Below are positions 41,642 through 53,681 of a stretch of 64,000 nt of DNA, piece after piece. Below the pieces are notes generated by a model, which did no database searches, had not been told where the DNA came from, and saw only the letters and a list, made by a program, of their open reading frames with translations. Both the position numbers and the translations under genes were made by a program. Location of the stretch: positions 44,813,139-44,877,138 of the forward strand of contig OX377204.1 of assembly GCA_947396885.1 (NCBI GenBank), in the 5' to 3' direction. This DNA comes from Heligmosomoides polygyrus polygyrus (lineage: Eukaryota; Nematoda; Chromadorea; Rhabditida; Heligmosomidae). Every line of letters begins with the position of its first letter. The stretch's first letter is position 1.

Positions 41642-43580
41642 TTTGAGCGGTATTGTACATCTGCCTCCAGAAACTCTCGAGCTGATACGCCAACATGAAG
41701 CAGCGCGAGCGTCAGGCAACTACCAATTGACGTCCGAGCTTGCGAAGCTATGCAGTGCTGCGATAAAGTAAGACCTTAAAGAGAGGACGGAAGTGAAGCT
41801 GCAGAGGCAGGATTGAGCATATGCAATGCCCGCCGAAACATCGCTATCTTCTAGACCAAGACGACCGCTCTCCGAAGCCCTGATGAAAGCGTCACCTCTT
41901 CAAGAAGGACAATGGAGAAGGTCACCCACGGCTTGTACTCCGATCCCTTCGATAGCCAGGTCCACCTGCTGCATGCCATCTTCTGCAGGACGGATGCGTC
42001 GTCCCCTCTATTCTCCCTTCGGAGAGCCCACACGCCATCTCGTCGGTGAAGGAATCCCAACAGGATCAGACCCGAACGGCTCAAGAACCTCCCGCCATCG
42101 ATCATCAGCACCCTGGCGCAACTTTTCACGCTACCTGCCGATGTGCAAGGTTCCATCTCAGTGGAAGACCAGCAGGACAGTCTCGCTGTACAAGAAGGGA
42201 GCGTGCACGACATTGGCAACTATCGCCCGATCTCCGTAGTCTACAAGCTTTTCACTTGAGTCATTCTGAATATCAATACAACGCTGGACGAAGGACAGTC
42301 ATGCAAACAAGCAGGATTCAGAACGATCAACCACATATTCACCGTTAAGAAGCTCACCGAAGTATCGCGAGAGTTCAAGCTGCTGTTGTATCTTACGTTT
42401 ATTGACCTGAAGAAGGCATTCGACTTCGTCGACATTGAAGCGGTCCTCGAAGCCCTGCTCACTCAGGGCGTTCTTACTCAGTACATCAGAGTCCTTCTGG
42501 AGGTGTACTGTGGATTCGCGACCAATATCTCATCATTCTACAACGACGTCGTCATCGACGTAAAGAGATGGATTCAGCAGGGGGTTCCATATCCCCGATG
42601 CGTTTCAGTGCCACCCTCGAAAACGTCATGCGCGAACTAGAATGGAAGGATGTGGGAGTGAAAATCGACGGCCGGCAACTGCACCATCTTCGCTTCGGTG
42701 ACGACATCGTGCTCATAACACCGAGCATCAGTCAGGCGGAGCGAATGCTGGCCGACTTCGATCGTGTATGTGGGAACGTTGGAGTGCAGCTGAATCTTAC
42801 GAAGACGTTCATGAGGATCGGACAAGTTCCTGGTGCACCATTCTCGCTCAACGGAACGAACACCTCCGAATGCTCCAGCTACGTGTATCTGGGTCGCGAA
42901 GTCAACATGGCCAACGGCCTAGCGTCAGAGCTGGGCAGGAGGAAACGAGCCTCTTGGGAAGCTTTCAAGATTTCACCATTCTACAGCAATGTCGTTGTCA
43001 ACGTGAAGAGAGGAGTTCGGTAAGGGGATACCATATCTCCAAAGTTCTTCAGCTCTACCTTCGATAACTACATGAGACTGATCGACGGCCGTCAGCTGCA
43101 CCATCTTCGCCTCGCTGACAGCATCGTGCTCATACACCGAGCATTAGTCAGACGGAGCGAATGCTGGCCGACTTCGATCGTGTTCGCGGGAACGTTGGAC
43201 TGCAGCATTGGATTACAGCTGAATCTTACAAAGACGGTGTTCATGAGAAACGGACGAGTTTCTGACACCCCATCCTAGCTTAACCGAACGAGCATCTTCG
43301 AGTGCTGCATATGAGTACATCTGGGTCGCGAAGTCAACATGGCCATCGACCTAGCGCCAGAGCTGGGCAGGAGAAAACGAGCGGCTTGAGGAGCCTTCAA
43401 AAGCGTCGAAGAAGTCGTGAAGAAGACGAAGAACGGCCGACTCTGTGCCACCTATTGGACTTCTTCCTGCCCTAACGTACGCCTCAGAAACCTGGGCTAT
43501 ACAAAAGCGGGAGTCCGTGCCCACCTGTTCGACTCCACTGTTCTTGCTGCCCTAACCTACGCCTCCGAGTCTGTGAACAG
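41642..43580 (+). pseudogene. RTE family A copy 4 with internal duplications
   Basis: Starts in the linker (LPPETLELIRQHEAARASGN), then the shared CATCTCAGTGGAAGACCAGC word at 42152, TFIDLKKAFDFVD near 42400, LRFGDDIVLI near 42700 and YLGREVNM near 42890. At about 42968 the reading jumps back to the ISPFYSNVVVNVKRGVR segment that already occurred near 42530. It then repeats about 440 bp, including a second DGRQLHHLRLAD and YLGREVNM. A second short repeat duplicates the LPALTYASE segment (43455-43485 and 43545-43575). Stops and frameshifts are numerous. It is interrupted by RTE-B sequence at about 43585. Confidence 0.82.
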
Positions 43581-43584
43581 TCTG

Positions 43585-44812
43585 TTTCACATCATATGGT
43601 TGGTGACGTTTCAGAGCTCTCGAGATAATGCTACGGCGTCTGCAGAAGCCGACGCGCACTCGCTAAGCCCGGCGAGTGTGGAAAGTACGCGAGGATCCTT
43701 GGTGCGAGGACGGCATCGGAGGGCAACTGAGCTAGTCCGAAAATCCCAACGTAGGCAAGACCCGCAACGGTGAATGTGGATACGTTGACGGGCCGCTCGT
43801 GCGAGTTGGTGGAAGCACTGGAGCGAAGAAAGATTCTGTGCGGTGCAGGAGACGAGGTGGTCCAACTGCAAGCGAGAGACATTGGCCGTGGCTATAAGGC
43901 CGTTCTGTGCGGCAGTCCCAGCACCACCATTGGTGTCGGTATGATCGTCTCCGAACGTTTCCGTGACGCGATTGCAAGCGTAGAACGTTCCGATGACCGC
44001 TTGGTGAAGATTGTTGTCGCCGTAAAAGAGCGACGATGTCATTACTTTTCCGCGCATGCTCCACAGGTTGCTCCGAGCAAACCAAGGACGAGTTCTGGTC
44101 CCTGCTTGCTGAGAAGATAGCGGAAGTGCCGTCCTAGGATATGTTTGTTGTTGCAGACGGTTTCAGTTGTCATGGTGGACTCGGTTACGGGTCGCGTAAC
44201 GCATATGGTGAGCGAGTTCTTGAGTATGAGACTTACACGACCTCACCATCGTGAATACCAAATTTCGAAAGCGTGACTCCCACCTCATCTCGTTTTATAG
44301 TGGGAACACCAAAACGCAGATTGGCTGTGTCCTTGTTAGGCGTCGTGATGAAGGAGTTGTCACAGACGCTAAGACCGTGTCGTACGCCGTACGAGACGCT
44401 TGCCACACAACATCATCCACTAATCTGCTCACTAAGGATCACACCTCCGAGGTGTAACCATGTCGAGCGGTGCGGGACGGCTAGAATCAAATGGTGGCGA
44501 CTAAAAGAGAAGGAAGCAGCTGTTATTTCTCGCATTCGGCTGTCGACGGCAACAACTGTCAACAAACCTAGAAGGGTGCTACCAAAGCAATAACTCGGGC
44601 TGATCGCCTCAAACTCGGAACAACGAAGCCTGAACGGCGTTGGGTCAACAAGCAGGTTTGGCTGTGGACTGACGATGTCAGAGAAAAGGGGAAAGAAAGC
44701 TGTATCGCATATTTATTGGTGACAAAACAGCCTGTAATTGGCAGAATTATCGAGAAGCCGAGGCAAGCAGCAAAGAAGGCAGTGGCTGTTGCTAAACGCC
44801 TAAGTTCATGTT
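43585..44812 (+). pseudogene. RTE family B copy 5: leader, endonuclease and linker only
   Basis: Begins within the RTE-B leader (ACATCATATGGTTGG, matching 13405 onward) and runs through the endonuclease (NVDTLTGRSCELVEALERRK, FRKRDSHLISFYSGNT) and linker (ARIKWWRLKEKEAAVISRIRL), ending at AAKKAVAVAK near 44797. RT and the 3' tail are missing. Frame changes and stops are present (for example near 44136 and 44455). It abuts a Pao RT fossil in the opposite orientation. Confidence 0.85.
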
Positions 44813-45345
44813 CATATCAGCGAACATGCGTCTTGATTCCATGGACTTACGAATGGCGTCTTTCCTTGCCTCTGGTTGAAGGATCAAATTGTCTACGTAG
44901 AAGTTTTCCCTTATTTCTTCTCCGAAAACTTTGTCCTCAACCTCGTTCTGTAAGTAATAATGAAGCACCGAGTAGGAAAGGGGATATGTTAACCCGAACT
45001 TAACTCTAGTAAAGCGGTAAGTGATCGGATTATTCCCATCTGGCTGCTTGTTGAAATCGCGTACCCAGAAGAATCGCGTTCAATCCCTATACACTTCATT
45101 TAGCCGTATTTGGAGAAAGGCTCTTTCGAGGTCAGTTGTTACCACAAAGCGCAAGAATCGAAAGCCTAACAACATTTCGTAAAGCTCTGGGAGGATACGT
45201 GGGCCTTGGTGTAAAACACCATTCAGCGAGGGGCATTCCATGAAGTGTTACGAGGCATTAAATACTATGCGCAGTTTAATGGTTTGCTTTTACGGCGTAA
45301 TTACGGCTCGATGAGGGATATGGTGAATTGATCGCCCTTCTCGTG
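44813..45345 (-). pseudogene. BEL/Pao reverse transcriptase fossil
   Basis: The minus strand reads LRIVFNASRHFMECPSLNGV, GPRILPELYEMLLGFR, TTDLERAFLQIRLNE, FFWVRDFNKQPDGNN, LTYPLSYSVLHYYLQNEVED and FYVDNLILQPEARKDAIRKS in that order. This is a contiguous Pao-type RT palm including the catalytic TDLERAFLQI and YVDN regions. At least one frameshift (near 45270) and one stop after NEVYRD are present. It represents a different copy from the Pao element at the right end of the window. Confidence 0.85.
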
Positions 45346-45440
45346 ACTTGGTGCGGGAGCTCTTTTTTGGTGGCTCACCACGGCTATATCTATAGCAACT
45401 TGTAATAAGTGATTTATTACGATATCACTTCAAGAGCACG

Positions 45441-45456
45441 ACAAATGTAACAGAAC
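45441..45456 (+). repeat. 16-bp target-site duplication, left
   Basis: ACAAATGTAACAGAAC is repeated exactly at 48522-48537 and flanks the RTE-B copy between. Confidence 0.92.
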
Positions 45457-48400
45457 TTCTTCTTCTTCTTCTTCAGCATTTGTCCTGCATCGTGGCGGGG
45501 TGCGCTATTCTGGTGTCGTGACGCTACCTTCCCCGATCCAGCGCTAGATCGGGGTGGACACCAGTTACTTTCAAGTCCGTATGTAACGTATCAGCCCAGC
45601 GCTGCTTCGGGCGCCCTCTAGGCCGCTTTCCTATTACCTCGAAGTTAAGGCCTATCTTGCGGACGCTGTATTCCTTTCCACGTAGAACGTGGCCGTGCCA
45701 TCGCAAGCGAGCTTCGCGCATCTTGTCAGCTATCGGCGCGATACCGAACTTCTGCCGAATGACATCGTTTCGGATGCGGTCCAAGCGCGTGACTCCAGCC
45801 GTCCAGCGCAGCATCTTCGTCTCTATGGCGCTGAGGCGCGTTTCAACTTCCTTGGTCGCTGGCCAACACTCAGTGCCGTAATGGCTACTGGCCGGACGAC
45901 TGCTCTGTAGATCTTCGACTTAAGCGCACTGGTATGTTCTTGTCGCAGAGCACGCCAGTCAACGAGCGCCACTTGAACCAAGCTGCACTTACGCGTGAAT
46001 TCACTTCCACCATCAATTTGCCATCAGACGCGACTGCCGATCCCAGGAACTTAAAAACCGAAGTGCGTGGGAGCTCGATGCCGTCAACCTTGATCGAGCT
46101 GGACTCGGTAACGTCCGTCGTTAAATACTCGGTCTTCTTCACGTTCAATCTGAGTCCAAACCGCTCCAAGCGATCACACCAAGCTTGCAACTCTCGCTTG
46201 AGTTCTCATTTGCCTTCGCTAGCGAGCATCACGTCATCGGCATAAAGCAACGTCCAAGGGACGGGCTTTTGAAGATCTCGTGTGATGGACGACAACAAAT
46301 AGGAGTGGGGAAAACGCAGAACCCTGGTGTACTCCGACAGAGATGGGAAACTCCATCGAGGTTCCAGCTGCAGCTTGAACTCGACTCTATGGACAAGAGT
46401 AGAGAATTCGCACCCACTCTATGAGCTCTTCAGGAACTCCATGTTGACGTAGGGCGTACCATATCACTTCACACGGTACACGGTCAAAGCCCTTCTCCAA
46501 GTCGAGAAAGGCTATATGCACTGGCTTCTGTTTCTCGCGATGCTTTTCTATCAGGAGGCGGACGGCGTGTATGGCATCAATGGTGCCACAGCCAGCCACG
46601 AAGCCACACTGATTGCTGGAAAGCTGGACGATGTCCCGAATTCGTCCGTCGACAACTCGCTCAAAGATCTTCATGCTGTGCGAAAGCAAGCGAATCGGAC
46701 CGTAATTGGAGCAGTCCGCAGGACTGCCCTTCTTCTTCCAAATTGGAATCGTCGTACTTTGGCGCCATCAATCAGGGACTTTCTTCTCCGCCACAACCTG
46801 ATTAAAGAACTTCGCCAAACACTCAGCAGGGTACCAGTACTTGGACTTCCATAAATCAGCGGTCACGTCATCGGGCCCAGTCTCTTTGCAGGCCTCATCT
46901 TCTTCAAAGCCGCTTCAATCTCCTCCACGGCGATCATTTGTACGGGGCCATGGGTTGGAGCCGTAGAAGGCTTGATGAGGAAATTCTACCGTAGACATTT
47001 CCTCAAAGTAGTCGCGCCATCGCTTCAATGCCTTCTTGCGGTTCATAAGAAGACGGCCATTCTCATCATTGATGCCAAAAACTTTTCAATGTCCTCGGTC
47101 TGCCGATAGCGAAACTTTGCAAGCCGGTACAGATACCGCTCGCCATCGCGTGACTCGAGCTTTTCCTTGACATCTCCATAATGAGTGGCTTTTGCAACAG
47201 CCACGGCCTTCTTTGCAGCTTTCCTCGCTTCTTGGTACTTCCGCCAGTTATCGGCCGTCTTTTCGCCGAGAAACACGTGGTAGAGCGACTTTTTCTACCG
47301 CACTTTTTCTTTCACGTCATCTTTCCACAGCCATGCCTGCTTGCCGACCTTCCGTCGCCCAGGCTTCGTAATGCCGGGTTCCGACTGTGCAGCTTGACGA
47401 ATCGCGTCGGTCGTTTTCTTCCAAGTTTCGTCGACAGTCGTGACTGTCGGTAACCGCACGCGAGAAATCACAGCTCCTTCCTTCTCTCTCATTCGCCACC
47501 ACTTGACTCTTGCAGCACCGCATCGCTCGACCTGCTTCAGCCTCGGAGGGACAAACTTCAGAGTGCAGATCAGTGGTCGGTGCTGTGGGGCGACCGTCTA
47601 ATACGGCACGATCTTCGCGTCTATGACAAGACTCCGGTCGCGATCTCTCACAAGGACAAAGTCTATCTGAGACTTGCAGCTCCCACTGTAGTATGAGATA
47701 AGGTGCGAGTCGCGTTTTCGGAAGACGGTGTTCACAATGATGAGGCTATGCGATTCCGCATGCTCAAGAATGCCCGTCTTTCGTAGCACCTACGTGCCCA
47801 TTAAGGTCACCAGCGACTATGATTACATCTTTCGACGGTGCCTCCGCTGCCTTCTCATCCAGCAGGTTCCAGAACTCATCCTTGGCTTGATCGGAGCAGC
47901 CAGTCTGCGGAGCATACGCAGAGAAGAAATCATAGAATCGCTCCTTAGCGGCGACAACGATCTTCATCAATCGATCGTCAAAGCGCTCGACGCTTACAAT
48001 CGAGTCATGAAATCGTTCGGAGACGATTATTCCGACACCACTGGTGGTCCTGGGACTTCCACATGAACGGCCTTGAAGCCACGTCCTATGTCCCTTGAGT
48101 TGCGGCAGGACCGCCTCGTCTCCTGCACCGCACAGAAATCAACTCTTCTACGCTCCAGTGTTTCAACCAACTCGCACGAGCGGCTCGTCAACGTACCCAC
48201 ATTCAGCGTTGCCACGCGGGTCCTGCTTACGTTACGGGACTTTCGGACTAGCTCAGTTGCCCCCCGATGCCGTCCGCGCATCAGGGACCCTCGCATATTT
48301 TGCACACTCGCCGGGCACTGCGAGTGCGTGTCGGCTCCCGCTGACGCCGTAGCACTATCACGAAAAACTTTCAATGTCATGAACCATGTGATGTGACACG

Positions 48401-48521
48401 GGTGTTTGTAAGCCGGCCTGTCACAAGGGCCTGTCGCCTGCAATCGAATGTCCGTGTTCGGCTTAGCTCGCAGAGCGGGCAGTTTCCAGTGGCACCACGT
48501 GGAGGAACGGATATCGCCACC
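45457..48521 (-). mobile_element. RTE family B copy 6, full length (3,065 bp)
   Basis: The 3' tail (CTTCTTCTTCTTCTTCTTCAG on the plus strand) lies at the left and the 5' end (inverse: GTGGCGATATCCGTTCCTCC) at the right. It is bounded by a perfect 16-bp duplication. No large deletion is apparent, so it gives the best estimate of family length. The coding region has several frameshifts. Confidence 0.93.
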
Positions 48522-48599
48522 ACAAATGTAACAGAACATGGCGGTATATATGCAGAACTTCTCTTGGCAGAGCCTATAAACGGGGTACATATTTGCCAA
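45524..48599 (-). pseudogene. RTE-B endonuclease-RT pseudogene, all domains present
   Basis: Reading leftward: the leader frame is already open upstream of the endonuclease (from 48599, including 5' flank). Then follow ATLNVGTLTSRSCELVETLE, DFCAVQETRR, AGDLNGHVG (about 47800), RDSHLISYYSGS (47700), IKWW-type linker and REKEGAVISRVRL (47480), FLDLEKGFDRVPCE (46500), WVRILYSCP (46400), GVxQGS-type and YADDV region (46230), NVKKTEYLTTDV (46130), and the C-terminal MLRWTAGVTRLDRIRND and RPRGRPKQRWADT (45800-45600). At least eight frame changes separate these pieces, so no protein is made. Confidence 0.88.
48522..48537 (+). repeat. 16-bp target-site duplication, right
   Basis: Exact partner of 45441-45456. 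Confidence 0.92.
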
Positions 48600-48940
48600 T
48601 GGGTCAGAAACCTTAAAAAGATATGCCGCACCTAGAGTGGATTGCTTATGCGCAACCTCGATTACCTATTTACTATACCGATAGGTAATGCTTGTGGAGT
48701 TGCTCAATGGTACCTACCTCTTAGTGCTGGCCTAGAGGTCTTAGCATCAATTATTCAAATTCTAGTTGCCCTACATGACATTACATTTATTCATTCAAGC
48801 AAATAGCAATATACTAACATACATAAAAACACACATATATACATCTTAGCAGATGATTTACAATTTATGATACATGACTGATCTAGGACACGATGCAGTG
48901 CGTATTCTCCTGCCTAGCACATAATTCGGATGAATAATTT
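48538..48940. other. No gene seen
   Basis: AT-rich spacer between RTE-B copy 6 and the CR1-like element. Confidence 0.4.
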
Positions 48941-49180
48941 GCGGCCGCCTTTTGCGAGCGGCCGCCTTTTGATAGCGTCCCATCATTTTCTCTATTTTTC
49001 TTGGTTTTCTCTCTTGCATTCTGATTGAGTGGATTTGTTTCCTGGGTTTTCGCTCTCTTATTCAGTCGCCTTTATCAGATTTCTAACATCGATTTTTGCA
49101 GGTTTTTCTTTCTTTGAACTTTTCCGTTGCCCACAACACTCGAATCAATTCTTTCGATCGCCATTTGGTCATAGATCGCC

Positions 49181-49845
49181 ATGCCGCCGAAAGTGCAACG
49201 AACTCGCAAACTCGCGTCGATTTCTTCTCAGCCCTTGCCTAACGCTGACGGAGGGATTGCTGAGAGCTCTGTGGGGTTGAATCAGCTCGAAAATATGTCG
49301 GCAATGGATATTTTGAAAAAAGCTATTTCAATCAACAAAGATCCTGCTGTCGAGCAATTGCTTGTCGCTCTTGAGCAGAAAATTCCTCGTGAATTTTCTG
49401 AAGTCATCGAGAGGGACAAGCGAACTCGCAGCCTTGTAATCAGCGGCATTGATGAAGCGGAGGCTCAGTGTCGTCCGTCTGAACGGCAACGGGACCTGGA
49501 AGAGGTTTGCGAGGTCCTAGACTTCTCAACGTGGAATGTCGGCCTTGTGAGGTGTATCGTAGGGGCAAACCAACTCCCCAGCGTCCCAGACTCGTTAAAG
49601 TAGTGCTCCCTTCAACTACCCACTGGCGCAGTGCCCTTGCCAACAGCCGCCTGCTACGTGATGCCGGTTTCTCTAATATCTTTATTCGTAAAAGCATGAC
49701 GGCAGAGGAGCGACAGCGGGACTTCGAGCTGCGTCAGGCAGCTCGAGAGCCCAACAAGGGCAAGCAAGTCAAAGAGTGGGTTGTGTATAGGGGCCAACTA
49801 GTTCGGGTCGCCGAGCTTCAGCCACGTACGCCGGTAAACCCGTAG
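49181..49845 (+). pseudogene. CR1-like ORF1 protein, one frameshift
   Basis: The frame starting MPPKVQRTRKLASISSQPLP runs to 49603. From about 49550 the conserved reading passes to another frame (VYRRGKPTPQRPRLVKVVLP, SNIFIRKSMTAEERQRDFEL, KEWVVYRGQLVRV) that ends at 49845. ORF1 proteins of this kind in nematode and vertebrate CR1 elements bind element RNA. Its stop is three bases before the ORF2 start codon at 49848. One frameshift is the only visible damage. Confidence 0.75.
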
Positions 49846-49847
49846 GC

Positions 49848-51190
49848 TTGCAAGGAAATTCGTTTTTGAACTGCGTTCTTTTAAATGCCCGAAGTTTAGC
49901 GAACAAAATTGATTACCTGCACTCGTTCATTCATTTCAATAATCCCGACCTACTCTTTATTACTAAATCCTGGTTGAGTGAGAAAATTCGGAACTCTGAA
50001 ATTGTGGGCAGTTTACCTTTTTTATTGTTTCGACTTGATCGAAGAGGACGGAAAGGTGGTGTGGTGTGTTGCTTAGCTAGATGTAATCTTAATGTTGAAA
50101 TGGTTCATCATTCTAGGCCTATGTTTTATGACGTTTTATGTCTCGATTTCTTTTCTGAGTTAAAATTGCCCCAAACTCGTGTAGTTATCGTTTATCGTCC
50201 GCCCAATTCGTCCAGATTTGATGAAGACACTTTTATAGAGCTACTACGAAATTTATCTGCTACACGTCCTGATACGGTAGTTGTTGAAGATTTCAATTTA
50301 AATATTGATTGGGTAGGAGGTCATCCGCTTGATCCAGCTTCTGCTAATTTTTTAGACCTATTCAACCAATGTGGTTTCAACCAACTTGTCAAAGACCCTA
50401 CACGAGGCGTAAACACACTGGATATCATCTTGTCTACTCTTCCCAATGTCTCCAACGTCTCTGTATTATCCCCTCTTGGTAACTCCGATTATGCGATAGT
50501 GAGATTCAGCTTACAGGCAAATCATTGCCACTCCCAAACCCTACCAACTCCAGATTTTATCAACGCAGATTTTGGTGGGCTTGATAAGTATCTGTCGAAC
50601 ATTGACTGGTTCACGGTGTTTGATAATTTCGCTTCAGTTTCGGATCTTTACATGCGATTCTGCCGAATAATATATCATGGTCTTTCTATGTATGTACCCT
50701 TTAAGCAGTACCATCCTACCCACTTCTCCTCTCATACCCCAAACATATTCTAAACCTATTCAATCAAAAGAGACGGCTCTTTGAAAATCTCCGCAATCCA
50801 ATGTCTAGTAGCCTGTACAAGAAAGTTTGTAGTGATCTTGGCCGTCATTTGAAGAAATTTGCTGGCAATAGAGAACGAAGGTTCGGTTCTTCATCCTCTT
50901 GTAGCCGTCTGTTCTAAAATATTAGGCATAAAATGAGGCCCAAAAATACTCTACCAACCATTATTGACCAAAATGAAAACCAGTGCTCCGGCAATAGTGA
51001 TAAAGCCAATGTTCTCGGAAAGTACTTTCAGAGCGTTTTCACACAACAAAGTCTTTCCATGCTCTCTGATGGCGAAGTTGTTCATATGAACGGGATAACC
51101 TTTCCAAGCGAACTTTGCGATTTCTATTTTCATCCGAACAAAATTTCTCCGATTCTGAAGAAACTAAAACCATTGATTACTGAACCCTAG
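49848..51190 (+). pseudogene. CR1-like ORF2, endonuclease and pre-RT part
   Basis: The first 301 codons (49848-50753) form an apurinic-type endonuclease: LNARSLANKIDYLHSF, TKSWLSEKI, VVIVYRPPNS, VVEDFNLNIDW and NSDYAIVRF. The glutamate normally following TES/TET is a lysine here (FITKSWL), and the usual GDFN is EDFN, so catalytic residues appear mutated. In-frame stops follow at 50751 and near 50916. A further segment, 50933-51190 (NQCSGNSDKANVLGKYFQSV), belongs to the connection before the RT. Confidence 0.8.
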
Positions 51191-52747
51191 GACGACATCC
51201 CTAAATGCGTTTACAGGAAATGCCACAATTCCTTATGTAAGCCACTTGCACACCTATTTAATCTCTCCTTTTATCTGAGTGAGGTTCCCAACCTGTGGAA
51301 GCATGCTATGATTACAGCTATTCCGAAAGCACTGGAAAACGCTCTTGTGAGTAATTTTAGACCTTAGCCTTACACCGACCCCAGTTAAAGTAATGGAAAA
51401 AATTATTCACCGAAAAATGTTTCAAGGCCTTAAGAAGTGTTGTTTGATTTTACCTGAGCAACATGGTTTTTTGCCAGGTGCTTCTACTGCCACTAATCTT
51501 ATTGATACCTTCCATGATTGGTATTTGGCCCTCAATCAAGGTCAATCAGTGGATGTTATTTATTTCGATCTCTCCAAAGCATTCGACAAAGTGAATCATT
51601 CTAAGATGGTTGCAAAGTTAAGGTCTTTTGGAATCTCCGGCAAATTACTAGGATGGCTTAAGTCATATTTGTATGACAGATATATGACAGTTAAGGTTAA
51701 ACAGAGCTATTCCATGCAATTTGCTTGTCCTAGTGGGGTACCTCAGGGAGGTGTACTATCGCCCCTGTTGTTTTTGTTATACACCGCTGAACTAGCTCTC
51801 CTTCTTAAGACAACTACTGATGTTCATGTGAAGATGTTTGCTGACGATATAAAAATCTATGGTATATATGGTGAATATAATGCTTTGGATGTTAAGTCAG
51901 CTCTCCAAAGATCGATTCTCAAATTAGCGGAATGGGCTTCCCAATGGGACATTCCTGTCAATCCGTCGAAGTGCAAAGTTCTGCACCTTGGTAAACCTGA
52001 TGGCTGTAACTATGTGATTGATGGTATTCGAATTCCTAGATATGAATCTATGAAGGACCTCGGGGTGTCCTTCGATTCGAAGCTCAATTTCTCAGCTCAC
52101 ATTGAACAGGCAGTTAGTAAAGCATTTGTTTCCCTGTTTATAATTTTTCGAAATATTAAGAGCACCGATACGGCAATACTTATACGCCTGTACAAAGTGT
52201 ATGTACTGCCGCATCTCGAGTACTGCTCCCAATTATGGAGCCCCATGACAATTAGAGACATTAGCCGGATAGAAAGAGTTCAAAAAGTGTTTACCCGTAT
52301 GCTGTGGCACAGAGGGCTCGGGAGTTCTGGATATATTTCTATGCCTAGCTACGAAACTCGCCTTCAAAAGTTTGAATTGCTTTCATTGAAGTGCAGGCGA
52401 ATAATCTCTGATTTGGTTTTCTGCTTTCGTGTCTTGCGAGGTGAACTTAGGTTGTCAGCTAGTAAGTATTGGAGATTTAGGCCAGCTAGCACAAGATTAG
52501 GTAGGTTTGATGTTCAGCTCAATAACATTAGAAGATAGAGGCACGCGGGTATCCGTAATGCCGAATTTCATCGATGTGCTCGATGGTTCGGCGTTCTTCC
52601 CGTAAACCTCTTTGAGGCTAAAACCATTTCAGCTTTTAGAACGAAATTACTATCCCTTAATTTGGATGAGTTGCTTCGATGTTTGTGCACTCTGGTGGAT
52701 CGAGCAGCATCCGCTTCAAACCTGTGTTCTCGGCCACATGTTCACTA
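51191..52747 (+). pseudogene. CR1-like ORF2, reverse transcriptase part
   Basis: After two breaks near 51190 and 51365 a frame of 381 codons (51393-52538) carries the RT: YFDLSKAFDKVNH (residues 57-69), GVPQGGVLSPLLF (115-127), FADDIKIYG (149-157) and LPHLEYCSQLWSP further on. A TAG at 52536-52538 interrupts it, yet the same frame stays open to 52747 with FGVLPVNLFEAKTISAFRTK. That is the expected RT C-terminus, so the TAG is a disabling mutation. Confidence 0.85.
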
Positions 52748-53681
52748 GTCAGATTGTGGGATCTTATGCTGAATCATAGGCTCTCTGGCTATTAAGTGGA
52801 CTAGGGCTTCATATTACTCATCGCAAAAGAGTTTGTGTCGCTCGCATTAGTAGGTTTTCTGTTCAGGAGATATTACTTACTCTCCTAATTCATCCTCTCA
52901 ATCGGGGTGGTGTCTGTTTCTGACCAATGGTTAATGAGCCACATTCTGTACAACTTAAATTTAAAATTTTACCTTCCTATAATTTGTTTTATCGATTATT
53001 TCTTTTCTTTTGCTGTAGTTTTTCTTCCTATTAGAAGCACCAGTTCCACTTTTCGTAGTTCAAATTACTTTCAACCAGCATTGTTGTCGACCGGCCGGAT
53101 TTTCATGCACTGATTGCACGCTTCCCGGGCCATCATCGAGGTGCGTACTAGTATAATGAGGTTCCTGAAAGATGGAACCCGCCTGCCTGGTGATGCGTGC
53201 CCAGGGAGTTACGGATTGGACCGCTTAAAACCAGGTTGTTCGGTCGTGTTATATTTGCTGGGTCTCGCTTCAATCATCAGATATCTTGCATTTTGGTTAG
53301 TGGATATAACTAACTTTTTGTCGTATTTACTAGCCCTCTTTTAAAAATGGTTATTCTTTGATATTTCTTCTTTAAATCATTCTTGATCATTCGATCTTTG
53401 AAACTTACCCACCTCTAGTGTTTTGTTACTTTTTTGGGAGAGTGGGTGCCTGCTGAAAAAGAAATCTTGCCTCTTGGCCAGTCGATTGTGATTAATTCTT
53501 ATTTTCTGTCAGTTACAAGTTGATTTGATCTATTGTCCGATTTTGTTTTATTTTCATTTTCTATTTCCTATTGCAGTTGTCTCCAATTCTGGTTTCTGGC
53601 TGTTCCTGTTTTGGTTTGGTAGTTTATAGTTTTGGTTTGGTTTGGCGCGTCATTAGCGACGTAGTAAATAAATAAATAAAT
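52748..53681 (+). other. 3' untranslated region of the CR1-like element
   Basis: T-rich sequence without coding signal, ending in the AAATA tail. An alternative is that part of it is an unrelated insertion. Confidence 0.5.
53666..53680 (+). repeat. AAATA tail of the CR1-like element
   Basis: AAATAAATAAATAAA, directly followed by AT-rich sequence that is the coding end of the opposite-strand env-like frame. Confidence 0.85.

Larger units (their letters stand above)
48941..53681 (+). mobile_element. CR1-like non-LTR retrotransposon, about 4.7 kb
   Basis: Two open reading frames in the order ORF1, endonuclease-RT, then a 3' region of about 0.9 kb ending in AAATAAATAAATAAA at 53666-53680. The left end is tentatively placed at a GC block where GCGGCCGCCTTTTG occurs twice (48941-48954 and 48958-48971). 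No target duplication was found. The tail abuts the end of the Pao env-like frame on the opposite strand. Confidence 0.8.
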
